DNA of 64,000 nt. Source: Pirellulales bacterium (GTDB taxonomy: Bacteria > Planctomycetota > Planctomycetia > Pirellulales > JADZDJ01). The notes below the pieces were generated by a model. The model was not told the DNA's origin. It saw nothing but the letters and a program-made list of their open reading frames with translations, and did not search any database. The stretch lies in NCBI GenBank assembly GCA_035656635.1, contig DASRSD010000145.1, positions 96,534-160,533 on the forward strand, given 5' to 3'. Position numbers and translations under genes: made by a program. This document shows, piece after piece, positions 30,018 through 38,773 of the stretch (its first letter is position 1; each line of letters begins with the position of its first letter).

Positions 30018-30182
30018 TTACACAACAGGCCTCCGACCGGCGATCAATGAGATTACGAAGACAATTAAGAAAATAAAGAACAGCACCTTGGCAATGTACA
30101 TTGCCGTGCCTTCCAGTTGAAAAAATCCCAGCGCGCCGGCAATGAGCGCAATCAGCAAAAAGATGAGTGTCCAGCGAAGCAT
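30018..30182 (-). CDS. DUF1328 (UPF0391) small membrane protein
   Basis: The 54-residue product starts MLRWTLIFLLIALIAGALGF and continues with two hydrophobic helices (IAKVLFFIFLIVFVISLI), ending GRRPVV. This is the constant form of the UPF0391/DUF1328 family, found in many bacteria and often linked to stress conditions; its function is unknown. ATG 30182 follows GAGGGGGA at six bases, a strong ribosome-binding site. Longer in-frame starts upstream add unrelated residues. Confidence 0.9.
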   Translation of the reverse strand: MLRWTLIFLLIALIAGALGFFQLEGTAMYIAKVLFFIFLIVFVISLIAGRRPVV

Positions 30183-30639
30183 GGCATCCCCCTCGGCAAG
30201 AAAAATGCTCGCCGGCGCGCCCACAGGTCGAGAGTTCCAAACTAAGGGCACAGCACGGCGAGCAAGTTCAAATTTATAAATCAGGAAAACGACAACGCAA
30301 TCTACAATGAGGCCAAATCAATATTGCCCGCCGCGCCTCTGTCAGTCGCGACCACGACCCGCGCAAGCCCACTGGACCGCGCAACGGCGGGCGCGGGCAT
30401 TTTAACCCTTTCTGGCCAAGTGTGCAAACTTTTGCGGAGGCAAATAACAGCACAATTCGCAGCCAGACCGAACTATTTGACCTCTTGGACAGCACTCGGC
30501 AGGCATTTATCGTGCCGTCGCCATCAACTAACGCTGCACCAATTATTGCCCGCGCCAATGGCCAATCTCGACAGTTTTCAACAGAACGTCAACCGCTATA
30601 ATTCGGGTCGGCAGGCGGACCCACAAAAGCGGAGGCGAT
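30183..30639 (+). promoter_or_regulatory. Intergenic region with a likely -10 element for the dehydrogenase operon
   Basis: About 457 bp between divergent genes. A perfect TATAAT (30597-30602) lies 38 bp before the ATG of the iron-sulfur subunit; the -35 region (TTTTCA near 30575) is weak. AGCGGAGGCGAT before 30640 gives a good ribosome-binding site. I see no coding frame or RNA gene in the rest. Confidence 0.4.
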
Positions 30640-31278
30640 ATGAAAGAAGATCCGTCTTCGAGCACGTCCAATCCAACACGGCGAACGTTTATGAAAACGA
30701 CAGGAGGTACGGCTGCGGCGGCGATTCTTGGCCAAACTGCCATAGCGCATTTAGTCGAAGCTGCAGATTTAGGCTCCGCCCCGGCGCAACAATCGGACCA
30801 ACTTGCAATCGAAGGCGCGGTGCCGATCTCGCTCCGCATCAATGGTAAATCGTATTCATTGCAAATCGACCCGCGAACTACACTTTTGGATTGCATTCGC
30901 GAAACCGTCGCGCTGACGGGGACCAAAAAAGGCTGCGATCACGGCCAGTGCGGCGCTTGCACCGTTCATGTGAATGGCCGCCGTGTGAATTCTTGCCTTA
31001 GCCTGGCATTACTGCACGATGGCAACGATATAACGACGATCGAAGGCCTGGGAACTCCTGACGCCATGCATCCGATGCAGGCGGCGTTTGTCGAGTGCGA
31101 TGGTTACCAATGCGGCTACTGTACTTCGGGGCAAATTATGTCGGCCGTGGCGCTGCTGAAGGAACCGTGCGGCGACGATGACACAGCGGTGAAGGAACTG
31201 ATGAGCGGCAACATCTGCCGCTGCGGCGCGTATGCCAACATCGTGGCGGCTATCCAACAAGTTCGCCAGCACGCTTAG
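30640..31278 (+). CDS. Aldehyde oxidoreductase-type [2Fe-2S] subunit (Tat-exported)
   Basis: The 212-residue product begins with a twin-arginine signal (NPTRRTFMKTTGGTAAAAIL). It carries two [2Fe-2S] cluster motifs: GCDHGQCGACTVHVNGRRV, with the last Cys in NSCLSLAL, and CDGYQCGYCTSGQIM with NICRCGAYANI. This is the small subunit of a xanthine-oxidase-family dehydrogenase of the PaoABC/YagTSR kind, which oxidises aldehydes in the periplasm. ATG 30640 follows GGAGG. It is followed 44 bp later by the FAD subunit and then by the molybdenum subunit, forming an operon. Confidence 0.95.
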   Translation: MKEDPSSSTSNPTRRTFMKTTGGTAAAAILGQTAIAHLVEAADLGSAPAQQSDQLAIEGAVPISLRINGKSYSLQIDPRTTLLDCIRETVALTGTKKGCDHGQCGACTVHVNGRRVNSCLSLALLHDGNDITTIEGLGTPDAMHPMQAAFVECDGYQCGYCTSGQIMSAVALLKEPCGDDDTAVKELMSGNICRCGAYANIVAAIQQVRQHA

Positions 31279-31322
31279 CTAGGGGCCGTCTGACCATAAG
31301 GTTACGCATTGGAGTTGATCGC

Positions 31323-32321
31323 ATGAAGACATTCCAGTTCACACGGCCTGCCGATGCAGCAACCGCTATTGCCACGGCAGCCAAAGCAAGGACCGCACAA
31401 CAAGACGCCGAGGTGCGTTTCATTGCCGGGGGCACGACGCTGGTCGATTTGATGAAACTTAACGTCGAAACGCCGGCGCAAGTGGTCGATATCAATCGTC
31501 TGCCCTTGGATAAAATCGAAACGCTGCCGGCTGGCGGGCTGAAAATCGGCGCCACGGTTCGCAATTCCGATTTGGCAAACGACGCCATGGTGAAGCGCGA
31601 TTATTCGGTGTTGTCGCAAGCCATTTTGGCCGGTGCTTCAGCCCAGTTGCGAAATATGGCCACGACCGCTGGAAACTTGCTGCAACGGACTCGCTGTGTG
31701 TACTTTCGCGATCCGGCCATGCCATGCAATAAGCGAGTGCCCGGCAGCGGCTGCCCGGCCATTACCGGCCATAACCGTATGCTGGCGGTGCTAGGAACAA
31801 GCGAGCATTGCATCGCTACCAATCCATCCGATATGTGCGTGGCCATGGCGGCGCTTGAGGCGATCGTTCACATGCAGGGGCCGCAAGGCGCGCGGGCAAT
31901 TCCGTTTGCCGATTTTCATTTGCTCCCCGGCGAAACGCCGCACCGCGAAACGGTGCTGGAACCCGGCGATTTAATTACGCATGTTGAATTGCCGCCCAGA
32001 TCTAGCAGCAAACAGCACTATTTGAAGCTGCGCGACCGAGCATCGTATGAATTCGCACTGGCCTCCGCAGCGATTGTTCTCGAAATCGCGGATGGCAAGG
32101 TCGGCTGGGTGCGGATTGCGCTGGGGGGCGTGGGAACCAAACCGTGGCGCTCGCCGGAAGCGGAAGCCGCGCTCATAGGTCAATCGGCCACCAGTGACAA
32201 CTTTCGCAAGGCCGCGGAAGCGGCCCTAAAAAATGCAAGACCGCAAAGCGAAAACAAGTTCAAAATTGAGCTGGCCAAGCGCTGCTTGATCCATGCGATT
32301 CAAACCGCGGCGAACAGCTAA
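31323..32321 (+). CDS. Aldehyde oxidoreductase-type FAD-binding subunit
   Basis: The 332-residue product starts MKTFQFTRPADAATAIATA and has the FAD-binding segment FIAGGTTLVDLMKLN. It also has the Cys-rich insert RTRCVYFRDPAMPCNKRVPG with SGCPAITG, which in PaoB holds an extra [4Fe-4S] cluster. The C-terminal CO-dehydrogenase-like domain (KLRDRASYEFALASAAIVL) is complete. It passes electrons from the iron-sulfur subunit to an acceptor. The stop (32321) is ten bases before the start of the next gene. The strong match to PaoB argues for PaoABC-like architecture rather than cytoplasmic xanthine dehydrogenase. Confidence 0.94.
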   Translation: MKTFQFTRPADAATAIATAAKARTAQQDAEVRFIAGGTTLVDLMKLNVETPAQVVDINRLPLDKIETLPAGGLKIGATVRNSDLANDAMVKRDYSVLSQAILAGASAQLRNMATTAGNLLQRTRCVYFRDPAMPCNKRVPGSGCPAITGHNRMLAVLGTSEHCIATNPSDMCVAMAALEAIVHMQGPQGARAIPFADFHLLPGETPHRETVLEPGDLITHVELPPRSSSKQHYLKLRDRASYEFALASAAIVLEIADGKVGWVRIALGGVGTKPWRSPEAEAALIGQSATSDNFRKAAEAALKNARPQSENKFKIELAKRCLIHAIQTAANS

Positions 32322-32331
32322 GGATTTGCGT

Positions 32332-34590
32332 ATGCCCACGATTCAAGAGAATACAACGTCCCCCATTGGCAAGCGCACCCCGCGTGTCGACGGCCCGCTA
32401 AAAGTCACCGGTCAGGCCAAATACACGGCCGACTTCCACTTCCTCGGCTTGGTCTACGCCGTGCCGGTCGAGGCGACCATCGGCAATGGCCGCATTGTCA
32501 AGCTCAACGCATCGAAAGCGGAAAAAATGCCCGGCGTGCAAGCGGTTTTTCATCGTGAGAATATTGGAAAGATTTCTCGCGCTGTCTTGGGTAAAGGCTT
32601 CGATGGCATTTCCGACGAACGCCGGCCGCCATTTGAAGACGATGTCGTACGGTACTACGGTCAATATGTGGCGCTGGCCGTGGGCAGCACGTTTGAAACC
32701 GCCAAAGCGGCTGCTGACGCGGTGCATGTTGAATATGCCCAAGAGCAGCCCAACGTCGAGCTGCATTTGCAGGAAGACGACGAGCCGGACACGGTATCCA
32801 CCACCTTCAGCATGCGTAAACGGTTGCAAAGTGAACGCGGCGACCCCGACACGGCATTCAAAATGGCGTCAGTCAAGCTCGACGAAACCTACGTCACGCC
32901 GGCCGAAACGCACAATCCATTGGAGTTGCACTCGACTACAGCAATTTGGAACGGAAATATGCTGACGATTTACGAATCGTCGCAAGGCGTTTGCAATTTG
33001 CAGAGCGTACTTGCTCAAATGTTCGGCCTGCCTACGGAAAATGTTCGCGTGATTACCAAGTTTGTCGGCTCCGGTTTCGGCAGCAAACTTTTTCCCTGGA
33101 CGCATTGTGCCCTAGCGGCGGCCGCCGCGCGGCAACTGGGCAAGCCGGTGAAGCTGGTTGTCAGCCGCAAGATGATGTTTCAAACCGTCGGCCACCGGCC
33201 ACGAACGCAGCAGCGAGTTCGGCTGGGCGCCACCAACGATGGAAAACTTGTATCGTTGCATCACGACTACGTTTATACCCGATCGATGCTCGACATTCAT
33301 CACGAAGACTGCGGCGAAACCACCGTATTTATGTACAGCGTGCCGAATTTGCGAGTTCGGTTCGGCCGCGCCAAACGCAACATCGGCGCCACGGCCGACA
33401 TGCGCGGGCCCGGCGCCGTGCCGGGCATGTACGCCGTCGAAGCGGGCATGAATGAACTGGCGCATCGGCTGAAAATCGATCCTGTTAAGATGCGAATTCT
33501 GAACGAACCGAAAATCGATGAATCGATGGGCCTGCCGTTTTCGTCGCGCCATTTGCTCGAATGTTACGAGTTGGGCACGGAAAAATTTGGCTGGTCGAAG
33601 CGCACTCCGGAAGTCGGCTCGATGCAGCGAGATGGTTTGACGCTCGGCTGGGGCATGGCCGCCTGCGCTTGGATTGCTGCCCGCTTTCCGGCCAAAGCCA
33701 GTATCGAACTGCGCGATGACGGCACGGTTCGTGTCGCTTGCGGAACGCAAGACATCGGCACGGGCACCTACACCATTTTGGCCCAACTGGCGGCTGAGAA
33801 AACCGGTGTGCCGCTGGAAAAAGTCGAGGCCGTCTTGGGTGATACCTTACTGCCGACCGGTCCACTTTCTGGTGGTTCGATGGTCACCGGCTCGCTGGTG
33901 CCAGCGGTCTTTTCGGCAGCCGATCAGGCCATTTCTTCACTGTTGACCATTGCCACGAGTACCCCCGGCTCGCCATTTGAAAATCGCAAAACCAGCGAAC
34001 TGGTTTTGCGCAACGGAAAAGTCTTTCCAAAAACCGATGCGTCGTCCACAGGCGTTCCCTTTGCCGATGTCCTCAAAAAGGCCAAGGTGCGGCTAGTTTC
34101 GGGCAAGGGAAAAGGTGAATCGACGTTCGGGGAAGCGAAACCGAAGTACTCGACACACTCGTTCGGCTGCCATTTTGTTGAAGTCACGTGGCAGCCGGAA
34201 ATTGCTCGGCTGCGGATCAGCCGCGTGCTGACTGTCATCGACGCCGGAAAAATCATCAATCCGCTAGCTGGGCGAAACCAGGTGGAAGGCGCCGCCGTGA
34301 TGGGCATTGGCATGGCGCTGTTGGAGCACACTTCGTACGATCCGCAAAACGGCGCGCCGATCAACGCCAGTTTGGCCGACTATATTGTCGCCGTGAACGC
34401 CGATGCGCCGCCGATCGAAGTCCATTTTCTCGATTATCCCGATCTGGTAATCAACGAAGTCGGCGCCCGTGGCATCGGCGAAATTGGCTTGGCCGGCATC
34501 GCCGCGGCCATTACCGACGCGGTGCATCATGCAACCGGCGTCCGCGTGCGCGAGTTACCCGTGCGAATTGAAGATTTGCTCAGCGGTTGA
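32332..34590 (+). CDS. Aldehyde oxidoreductase-type molybdopterin-binding subunit
   Basis: The 752-residue product begins MPTIQENTTSPIGKRTPRVD and has the family run KVTGQAKYTADF, ETHNPLELHSTTAIW, KFVGSGFGSKLFPW (molybdopterin loop), ADMRGPGAVPGMYA, CGTQDIGTGTYTIL and the C-terminal GARGIGEIGLAGIAA, whose Glu is the catalytic base. It binds molybdopterin-cytosine dinucleotide and oxidises aldehydes or N-heterocycles. I chose ATG 32332 with GGAT upstream; an in-frame start at 32293 lies within the previous gene. No Tat signal is needed here if the complex is co-exported with the small subunit. MCD synthesis genes are not in the window. Confidence 0.95.
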   Translation: MPTIQENTTSPIGKRTPRVDGPLKVTGQAKYTADFHFLGLVYAVPVEATIGNGRIVKLNASKAEKMPGVQAVFHRENIGKISRAVLGKGFDGISDERRPPFEDDVVRYYGQYVALAVGSTFETAKAAADAVHVEYAQEQPNVELHLQEDDEPDTVSTTFSMRKRLQSERGDPDTAFKMASVKLDETYVTPAETHNPLELHSTTAIWNGNMLTIYESSQGVCNLQSVLAQMFGLPTENVRVITKFVGSGFGSKLFPWTHCALAAAAARQLGKPVKLVVSRKMMFQTVGHRPRTQQRVRLGATNDGKLVSLHHDYVYTRSMLDIHHEDCGETTVFMYSVPNLRVRFGRAKRNIGATADMRGPGAVPGMYAVEAGMNELAHRLKIDPVKMRILNEPKIDESMGLPFSSRHLLECYELGTEKFGWSKRTPEVGSMQRDGLTLGWGMAACAWIAARFPAKASIELRDDGTVRVACGTQDIGTGTYTILAQLAAEKTGVPLEKVEAVLGDTLLPTGPLSGGSMVTGSLVPAVFSAADQAISSLLTIATSTPGSPFENRKTSELVLRNGKVFPKTDASSTGVPFADVLKKAKVRLVSGKGKGESTFGEAKPKYSTHSFGCHFVEVTWQPEIARLRISRVLTVIDAGKIINPLAGRNQVEGAAVMGIGMALLEHTSYDPQNGAPINASLADYIVAVNADAPPIEVHFLDYPDLVINEVGARGIGEIGLAGIAAAITDAVHHATGVRVRELPVRIEDLLSG

Positions 34591-34781
34591 CCGCACCCAA
34601 TGCGATTCCCAGAACACTCAATAGTTTCATCCCTTCATCAAGCTGGGTAGATCACGCATTCCGGGCGTGAATTCTAGTGCTGTGGCGACTGGGATCAATC
34701 GCCGCAATTCCATCAAGCTGGCGATGTATTGGCCCACCACAAAGCCAGCGATATCCTCTCCAGAAACATCCCTGCCAAAAG

Positions 34782-34825
34782 TGCCCCCTGTCAGAATCGA
34801 ACTGACAACCTATTGATTAAGAGTC
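34782..34825 (-). other. 3' fragment of tRNA-Lys(CTT): probable attachment-site remnant of an integrated island
   Basis: On the minus strand the sequence contains an anticodon loop CTCTTAA (34817-34823), the 3' half of the anticodon stem TCAAT, a variable loop AGGTT, a perfect T-arm (GTCAG, TTCGATT, CTGAC), the 3' acceptor strand AGGGGGC and discriminator A. The 5' half (acceptor, D-arm, anticodon stem) is absent, so it is not a functional tRNA. Such duplicated 3' ends mark the far end of elements integrated into tRNA genes. Orientation places the element at higher coordinates. Confidence 0.75.
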
Positions 34826-34839
34826 CGGAGGCGAATGAA

Positions 34840-35004
34840 AATATACCGAGAAAACAAGGAGTTTCCAAGTGCGTTGGACCAAAAGTTGGACCACTGCCAT
34901 TGGAATCTGCCGAATTGCAACGCATCGTCGCCGCATGGGCGTCACTGCCGAAACCCATCCGCCGTGCGATGCTCGCATTGATTGACGCGGCGGGCAACAG
35001 CTAA
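34840..35004 (+). pseudogene. C-terminal fragment of a small protein, first of two tandem copies
   Basis: The frame reads NIPRKQGVSKCVGPKVGPLP, then LESAELQRIVAAWASLPKP and IRRAMLALIDAAGNS. The same pattern repeats at 35093-35248. No in-frame start with a ribosome-binding site is present, and upstream the frame runs into the tRNA-Lys fragment, so I read this as a 5'-truncated copy. I recall similar short C-terminal peptides near integrase genes in planctomycetes, but cannot give a function. Confidence 0.45.
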
Positions 35005-35008
35005 AGAC

Positions 35009-35248
35009 ATGGTATTGCCTGACCGATATGGACCTCCGCACGTCCATAACGGACAAAGGATTTTAAGTTCCCAGCGAAATAAAAAACAGCCGAGAAAACA
35101 AGGCTCATCGAAGGGCACTGGTCCAAAAACTGGCCCACAGCCGTTAGAATCTGCATTGGAACGTATCATTGCCGCATGGCCAACAGTGCCCGAACCGATA
35201 CGTTTGGCAATGATCGCTCTGATTGACGCGGCAATTCAATCACCTTGA
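35009..35248 (+). CDS. Small protein of unknown function, second tandem copy
   Basis: The 79-residue product (MVLPDRYGPPHVHNGQRIL at the start) ends GPKTGPQPLESALERIIAAW, then PIRLAMIALIDAAIQSP, matching the upstream fragment at many positions. The shared core is a GPK-x-GP-x-PLESA linker and a 30-residue amphipathic helical segment. The two copies are about 250 bp apart, so they look like a tandem duplication that has diverged. Start choice (ATG 35009) is uncertain. It lies just inside the proposed left edge of the island. Confidence 0.4.
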   Translation: MVLPDRYGPPHVHNGQRILSSQRNKKQPRKQGSSKGTGPKTGPQPLESALERIIAAWPTVPEPIRLAMIALIDAAIQSP

Positions 35249-35291
35249 TTTGGCAACCGACAGACCGCCCATGCTGCAACCTGAATTAAAA

Positions 35292-35314
35292 CGCCCCCTG
35301 CCAGAACAGGGGCG
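35292..35314. terminator. GC-rich hairpin, possible terminator
   Basis: CGCCCCCTG and CAGGGGCG pair with one bulged C around the loop CCAGAA. There is no T-tract, so termination is uncertain. The left arm with its loop (GCCCCCTGCCAGAA) matches 13 of 14 bases of the tRNA-Lys 3' end at 34783, which may be chance or a second remnant. Confidence 0.35.
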
Positions 35315-35372
35315 GAGCGTCGAGGTGCAGACGACACTCTAATTTTTCGTCGCAGACTTCGCTGGCAGCCGA

Positions 35373-35690
35373 TTAAACGAACGCACGGACGGTAGCGAAT
35401 TCTTTACGCGCGCCGTGGACACATCCACGGACATACTCGCTATTTGCCGCATAGTGGGCATTATCACCCAGCAGTTTTTCGAGATCGAATGGCCATCCGC
35501 CGGTCGGTTCAGGAACCAGATCGCAGTCGGGCGTGTCAGCCAAGAACACCAAATCGTCAAAATCTAAATCGACGGCACATTCACGACCAGCTTGTACGCC
35601 CATTTCATACATCATCTTATCGCTTTCGTTTTTTGACTTTCTCAGTCGCTCGATCCAAGCAGTCTTCACCATCTCGATGTCCTTTGTCAT
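35373..35690 (-). CDS. Hypothetical protein
   Basis: The 105-residue product (MTKDIEMVKTAWIERLRKSK at the start) is rich in charged residues, with one helical first third and an acidic middle (VDLDFDDLVFLADTPDCDLV). I recognise no domain. ATG 35690 has AGGA eight bases upstream and is preferred over ATG 35696. It is transcribed away from the HTH gene at 35800, leaving a 109-bp divergent promoter region. Low but real coding evidence: a good start signal and normal amino-acid composition. Confidence 0.5.
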   Translation of the reverse strand: MTKDIEMVKTAWIERLRKSKNESDKMMYEMGVQAGRECAVDLDFDDLVFLADTPDCDLVPEPTGGWPFDLEKLLGDNAHYAANSEYVRGCVHGARKEFATVRAFV

Positions 35691-35799
35691 TGTCATTTTC
35701 CTAGTACGATGTGATTCGATCTGCCCACGATACATATCGAAAACTTAATCAAGAAACTTGGACTTGATTTCTGGAACACGTTTCGATAATCGTGACGCC

Positions 35800-36111
35800 A
35801 TGAACCGAAAGCAGCTACAACAACAAATTGCAGAGCAACTATCGAAGACCCCCGAACGCTCTAATCGTTGGATCGCAAAGATGTTGGGCGTCGATCACAA
35901 GACGGTCGCAAGAGTGCGCGCCAAAGTACAAGCAACTGGGGATTTTCCCCAGTTGCTTTCAGCAGATGGAAAATATCGTCCGCGCCGCCGCCCACGAAAA
36001 GTACAATGGTGGATACCTGTACCTCACTTACGCATAGAAAATAGTAAGACTCTAAGTTCTTTGCTGATGAGTTTGTGTCGCTCTTGCCACGATCAATTGC
36101 AATTGAACTGA
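35800..36111 (+). CDS. Small helix-turn-helix protein, ParB/phage-like, probably truncated
   Basis: The 103-residue product begins MNRKQLQQQIAEQLSKTPER and contains SNRWIAKMLGVDHKTVARVR, a clear helix-turn-helix of the type found in the DNA-binding part of ParB-like phage and plasmid proteins. It is followed by ATGDFPQLLSADGKYRPRR. In relatives this segment sits inside a longer protein; here it ends with unrelated sequence, so it is probably a truncated or frameshifted remnant. It lies just before the convergent pnkp gene, inside the island. Confidence 0.55.
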   Translation: MNRKQLQQQIAEQLSKTPERSNRWIAKMLGVDHKTVARVRAKVQATGDFPQLLSADGKYRPRRRPRKVQWWIPVPHLRIENSKTLSSLLMSLCRSCHDQLQLN

Positions 36112-36144
36112 TCTCGCTCGCGCCTGACATTGTTTGATCGAGAA

Positions 36145-38757
36145 CTAGAGCCTCGGATCAACCGGCTCGCTTTCCAGGGCCAAGACGCCGAATACGCATT
36201 CATGGACACGGCGGAGCGGTTCACGGCGGACGAACCGTTCGAGAGCCTCGATTCCCAGCGCGAATTCACGGAGTGCAAGCGATCGCTTGGCACCAAGTCC
36301 ACGGGCGCGGAGACGGGCTAGATTATCAGCAAACGTATACTCTGGCCCGTAAATGATCCGAAGGTATTCCCGGCCTCGACACTTTACGGCAGGTTGAACG
36401 AGGCCACGCTTTCCACGAGCGACGAATTCTATCGGCTTGACGACCATCCCTTCTCCGCCGCGATCCGTTAGGTCCTGCCACCACTGTGTGCCAGCGTTTT
36501 CGCTTGCAGGATCAATTAGGTCCACGAGTTTATAGGGCGTAGCAAGCAACAATTGTGAATCGGCCTGAGCAAGCTTCGACAGAGCATCCATGTGCCAGAC
36601 GTGATCCCGATCTGCGTGGACCTTTTCTTCAGTGGCGAGCAAGTGGAACGGTGCCAGTTTCAAATCGTCAAGCGAGTTTACCGCCCAACAGTATTGTCGG
36701 TAGGCCGCGACGTATTGTTCGAGGCTCGTATGCCGATCTTTCAACCGTATCAGCACGTCAGTAGCAATCACCCGCTGCTCTCCGCCCAATCGTGCCGCAG
36801 CTTGTTCCAATACGGTGGCGGCGGCCGGCAATGAGGCTCGACCAGCGGCACCGACTGCGGCATATTGTGAACGCAGAAGCTCTTGTGCTTTCGCTGACCA
36901 AGGCATCAATTCGCAGTCTAAGCAAGCCCAGGTCGTGTCGAATTGGTCCCAGAATCCGGTTGCGGTCATTGCGGATCGCAAGCGATCCAATAACCGGCGT
37001 TCAATCTCGCCATCATTGAAAAACCGCCGGCCAGTGCGAGTGTAAACTATTCCGGCTTCGCCCGTCGTAATTCCAAAACGCTCTTTGGCCGCTGTTTCGT
37101 CTTGGCAAACGATCACGACGGCACGTGATCCCATGTGCTTCTCTTCGCAGATGACTTTGGGCACACCTTGGCTGCGAAAATACGAAAATGCCTCAGTGGG
37201 ATGTTCCAACAGCGATTCTTCTTTTGATGTTTCGCATGGTGACATTGTGGGCGGCAAATAGATCAGCCACTTAGGATTGACCGCAAACCGGCTCATCACT
37301 TCCAAAGCCGCCGTCGCATTTTCCTCGCGAATGGTCACATTGGAATGCAGCCGAGTAGTGACGATTCGTTTGCCAATGACATCCTCGGCATCCAGCACGT
37401 CGTCGTGAAGCTGCTGTGCAGACAGTTGCGGTGCTTGATCTTCGGGTAGAATGAAAGGACGGGCCGGCTGGCAGTAAGTCTGCGCCGCTTTGACCGAAAC
37501 AAATTCGCGCTCGGGATAACGCAAGGCAGTAAGCTTGCCGCCGAATACACAGCCCGTGTCGATATTCACGGTGCGATTGAGCCATTCCGGTTCTGGCACG
37601 GGCGTGTGGCCATATACAACCATCGCGGGCCCACGATACTCCGCTGCCCAGTTGTAGCGGACAGGCAGGCCAAACTCATCGGTTTCGCCAGTGGTTTCAC
37701 CATACAAGGCAAAATCTCGAACGCGCCGCGATGCTCGCCCTTGCAATTCAGCCTTCATGCCGGCATGGGCAACGACGAGTTTGCCGTCATCAAGAACATA
37801 GTGGCTGATGAGACCATCCAAGAATTCCGCCAGTTCGCCACAGAACTTCTCGCGCTGCTCTGCGTCGAATGGCAAAGAGTCGATCTCGGCCAGCGTTTGA
37901 GCTAAGCCGTGTGTGATCTGCACCTGTTTGCCCTGCAACTTTTTGAGCAACTTCATGTCGTGATTGCCGGGAATACAAAGTGCGGTGCCAGCCTCGACCA
38001 TGTTTCGCACTAGGCGAATGGTATCGAGCACTTTTGGACCCCGATCAACCAAATCGCCCAAGAAGATTGCCTTCCGTCCGGCGGGATGTGCATAGACGAA
38101 TCCACTGGTAAGCGACGGGCCACCCGGCGCAACAGTAGTTGCTTCGTAACCCAACTGGGTCAGCAGTTCCCCCAACTCGTCACAGCAACCGTGAACATCG
38201 CCGATAATGTCGAACGAGCCATGTTCGTGGCGCTTGTCTGTCCAAAGTGGGACTCGCTCGATCGTGGTTGTGTCAACTTCCTCGGCTGAACCGAATTCAA
38301 AGACGTAGCGAAATCCCTCCCGCTTTAAGTTGCGAACCGAACGCCGCAACTGCGAAAGTTGCATCCGAATGACGTGCGGGCCAAAGGTACGGTCGGGCCG
38401 ATTGCGATTTCGTTCGTGACATACCTTTTCCGGCAAGTTGAACACAATGGCCACAGGCACCACATGAAATTCACGAGCCAGGGCAAGCAGCGATTTCCGT
38501 GCCTCTTGCTGGACGTTAGTAGCATCTACTACGACAAGCCGGCCTAGCGCAAGTCGCTTCGATGCAATTTGATGCAACAGATCGAAAGCTTCGTTGGTTA
38601 CTGTCTGATCGTTCTCGTTGTCACTGACCATCGCGCGACAGCCGTCCGATGAAAGTACCTCAGTAGGCAAAAAATGCTTGCGCGCAAATGTGCTCTTCCC
38701 GGAGCCGCTAGGCCCGATCAGTGCGACGAGACTCAATTTGGGCAGCGAAAGTTGCAT
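36145..38757 (-). CDS. pnkp: Polynucleotide kinase-phosphatase with ligase domain (bacterial Pnkp)
   Basis: The 870-residue product has three domains. The 5' kinase has Walker A GPSGSGKS at 15-22. The metallophosphoesterase has GDVHG 186-190, GDLVDRGP about 234-241, PGNHD 263-267 and YGHTP about 382-386. The C-terminal adenylyltransferase/ligase has its nucleophile Lys540 in EEKHMG. With Hen1 it repairs RNAs cut by ribotoxins: it heals the ends, and ligation follows after Hen1 2'-O-methylates the break. The start is ATG 38757. It is the last gene of a four-gene minus-strand operon, 16 bp after the preceding nucleotidyltransferase. Confidence 0.95.
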   Translation of the reverse strand: MQLSLPKLSLVALIGPSGSGKSTFARKHFLPTEVLSSDGCRAMVSDNENDQTVTNEAFDLLHQIASKRLALGRLVVVDATNVQQEARKSLLALAREFHVVPVAIVFNLPEKVCHERNRNRPDRTFGPHVIRMQLSQLRRSVRNLKREGFRYVFEFGSAEEVDTTTIERVPLWTDKRHEHGSFDIIGDVHGCCDELGELLTQLGYEATTVAPGGPSLTSGFVYAHPAGRKAIFLGDLVDRGPKVLDTIRLVRNMVEAGTALCIPGNHDMKLLKKLQGKQVQITHGLAQTLAEIDSLPFDAEQREKFCGELAEFLDGLISHYVLDDGKLVVAHAGMKAELQGRASRRVRDFALYGETTGETDEFGLPVRYNWAAEYRGPAMVVYGHTPVPEPEWLNRTVNIDTGCVFGGKLTALRYPEREFVSVKAAQTYCQPARPFILPEDQAPQLSAQQLHDDVLDAEDVIGKRIVTTRLHSNVTIREENATAALEVMSRFAVNPKWLIYLPPTMSPCETSKEESLLEHPTEAFSYFRSQGVPKVICEEKHMGSRAVVIVCQDETAAKERFGITTGEAGIVYTRTGRRFFNDGEIERRLLDRLRSAMTATGFWDQFDTTWACLDCELMPWSAKAQELLRSQYAAVGAAGRASLPAAATVLEQAAARLGGEQRVIATDVLIRLKDRHTSLEQYVAAYRQYCWAVNSLDDLKLAPFHLLATEEKVHADRDHVWHMDALSKLAQADSQLLLATPYKLVDLIDPASENAGTQWWQDLTDRGGEGMVVKPIEFVARGKRGLVQPAVKCRGREYLRIIYGPEYTFADNLARLRARGLGAKRSLALREFALGIEALERFVRREPLRRVHECVFGVLALESEPVDPRL

Positions 38758-38773
38758 TAGATGAATAACCGCA

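Noticed and set aside
34782..34825. Intact tRNA-Lys
   Set aside because: The 5' half (acceptor, D-arm, 5' anticodon stem) is absent, so it is only a 3' fragment.
35020..35070. Possible second tRNA fragment (a tRNA-Leu-like anticodon arm)
   Set aside because: Loop and stem do not fit a real tRNA arm (the loop would be TTTTAAG), so I treat it as chance.
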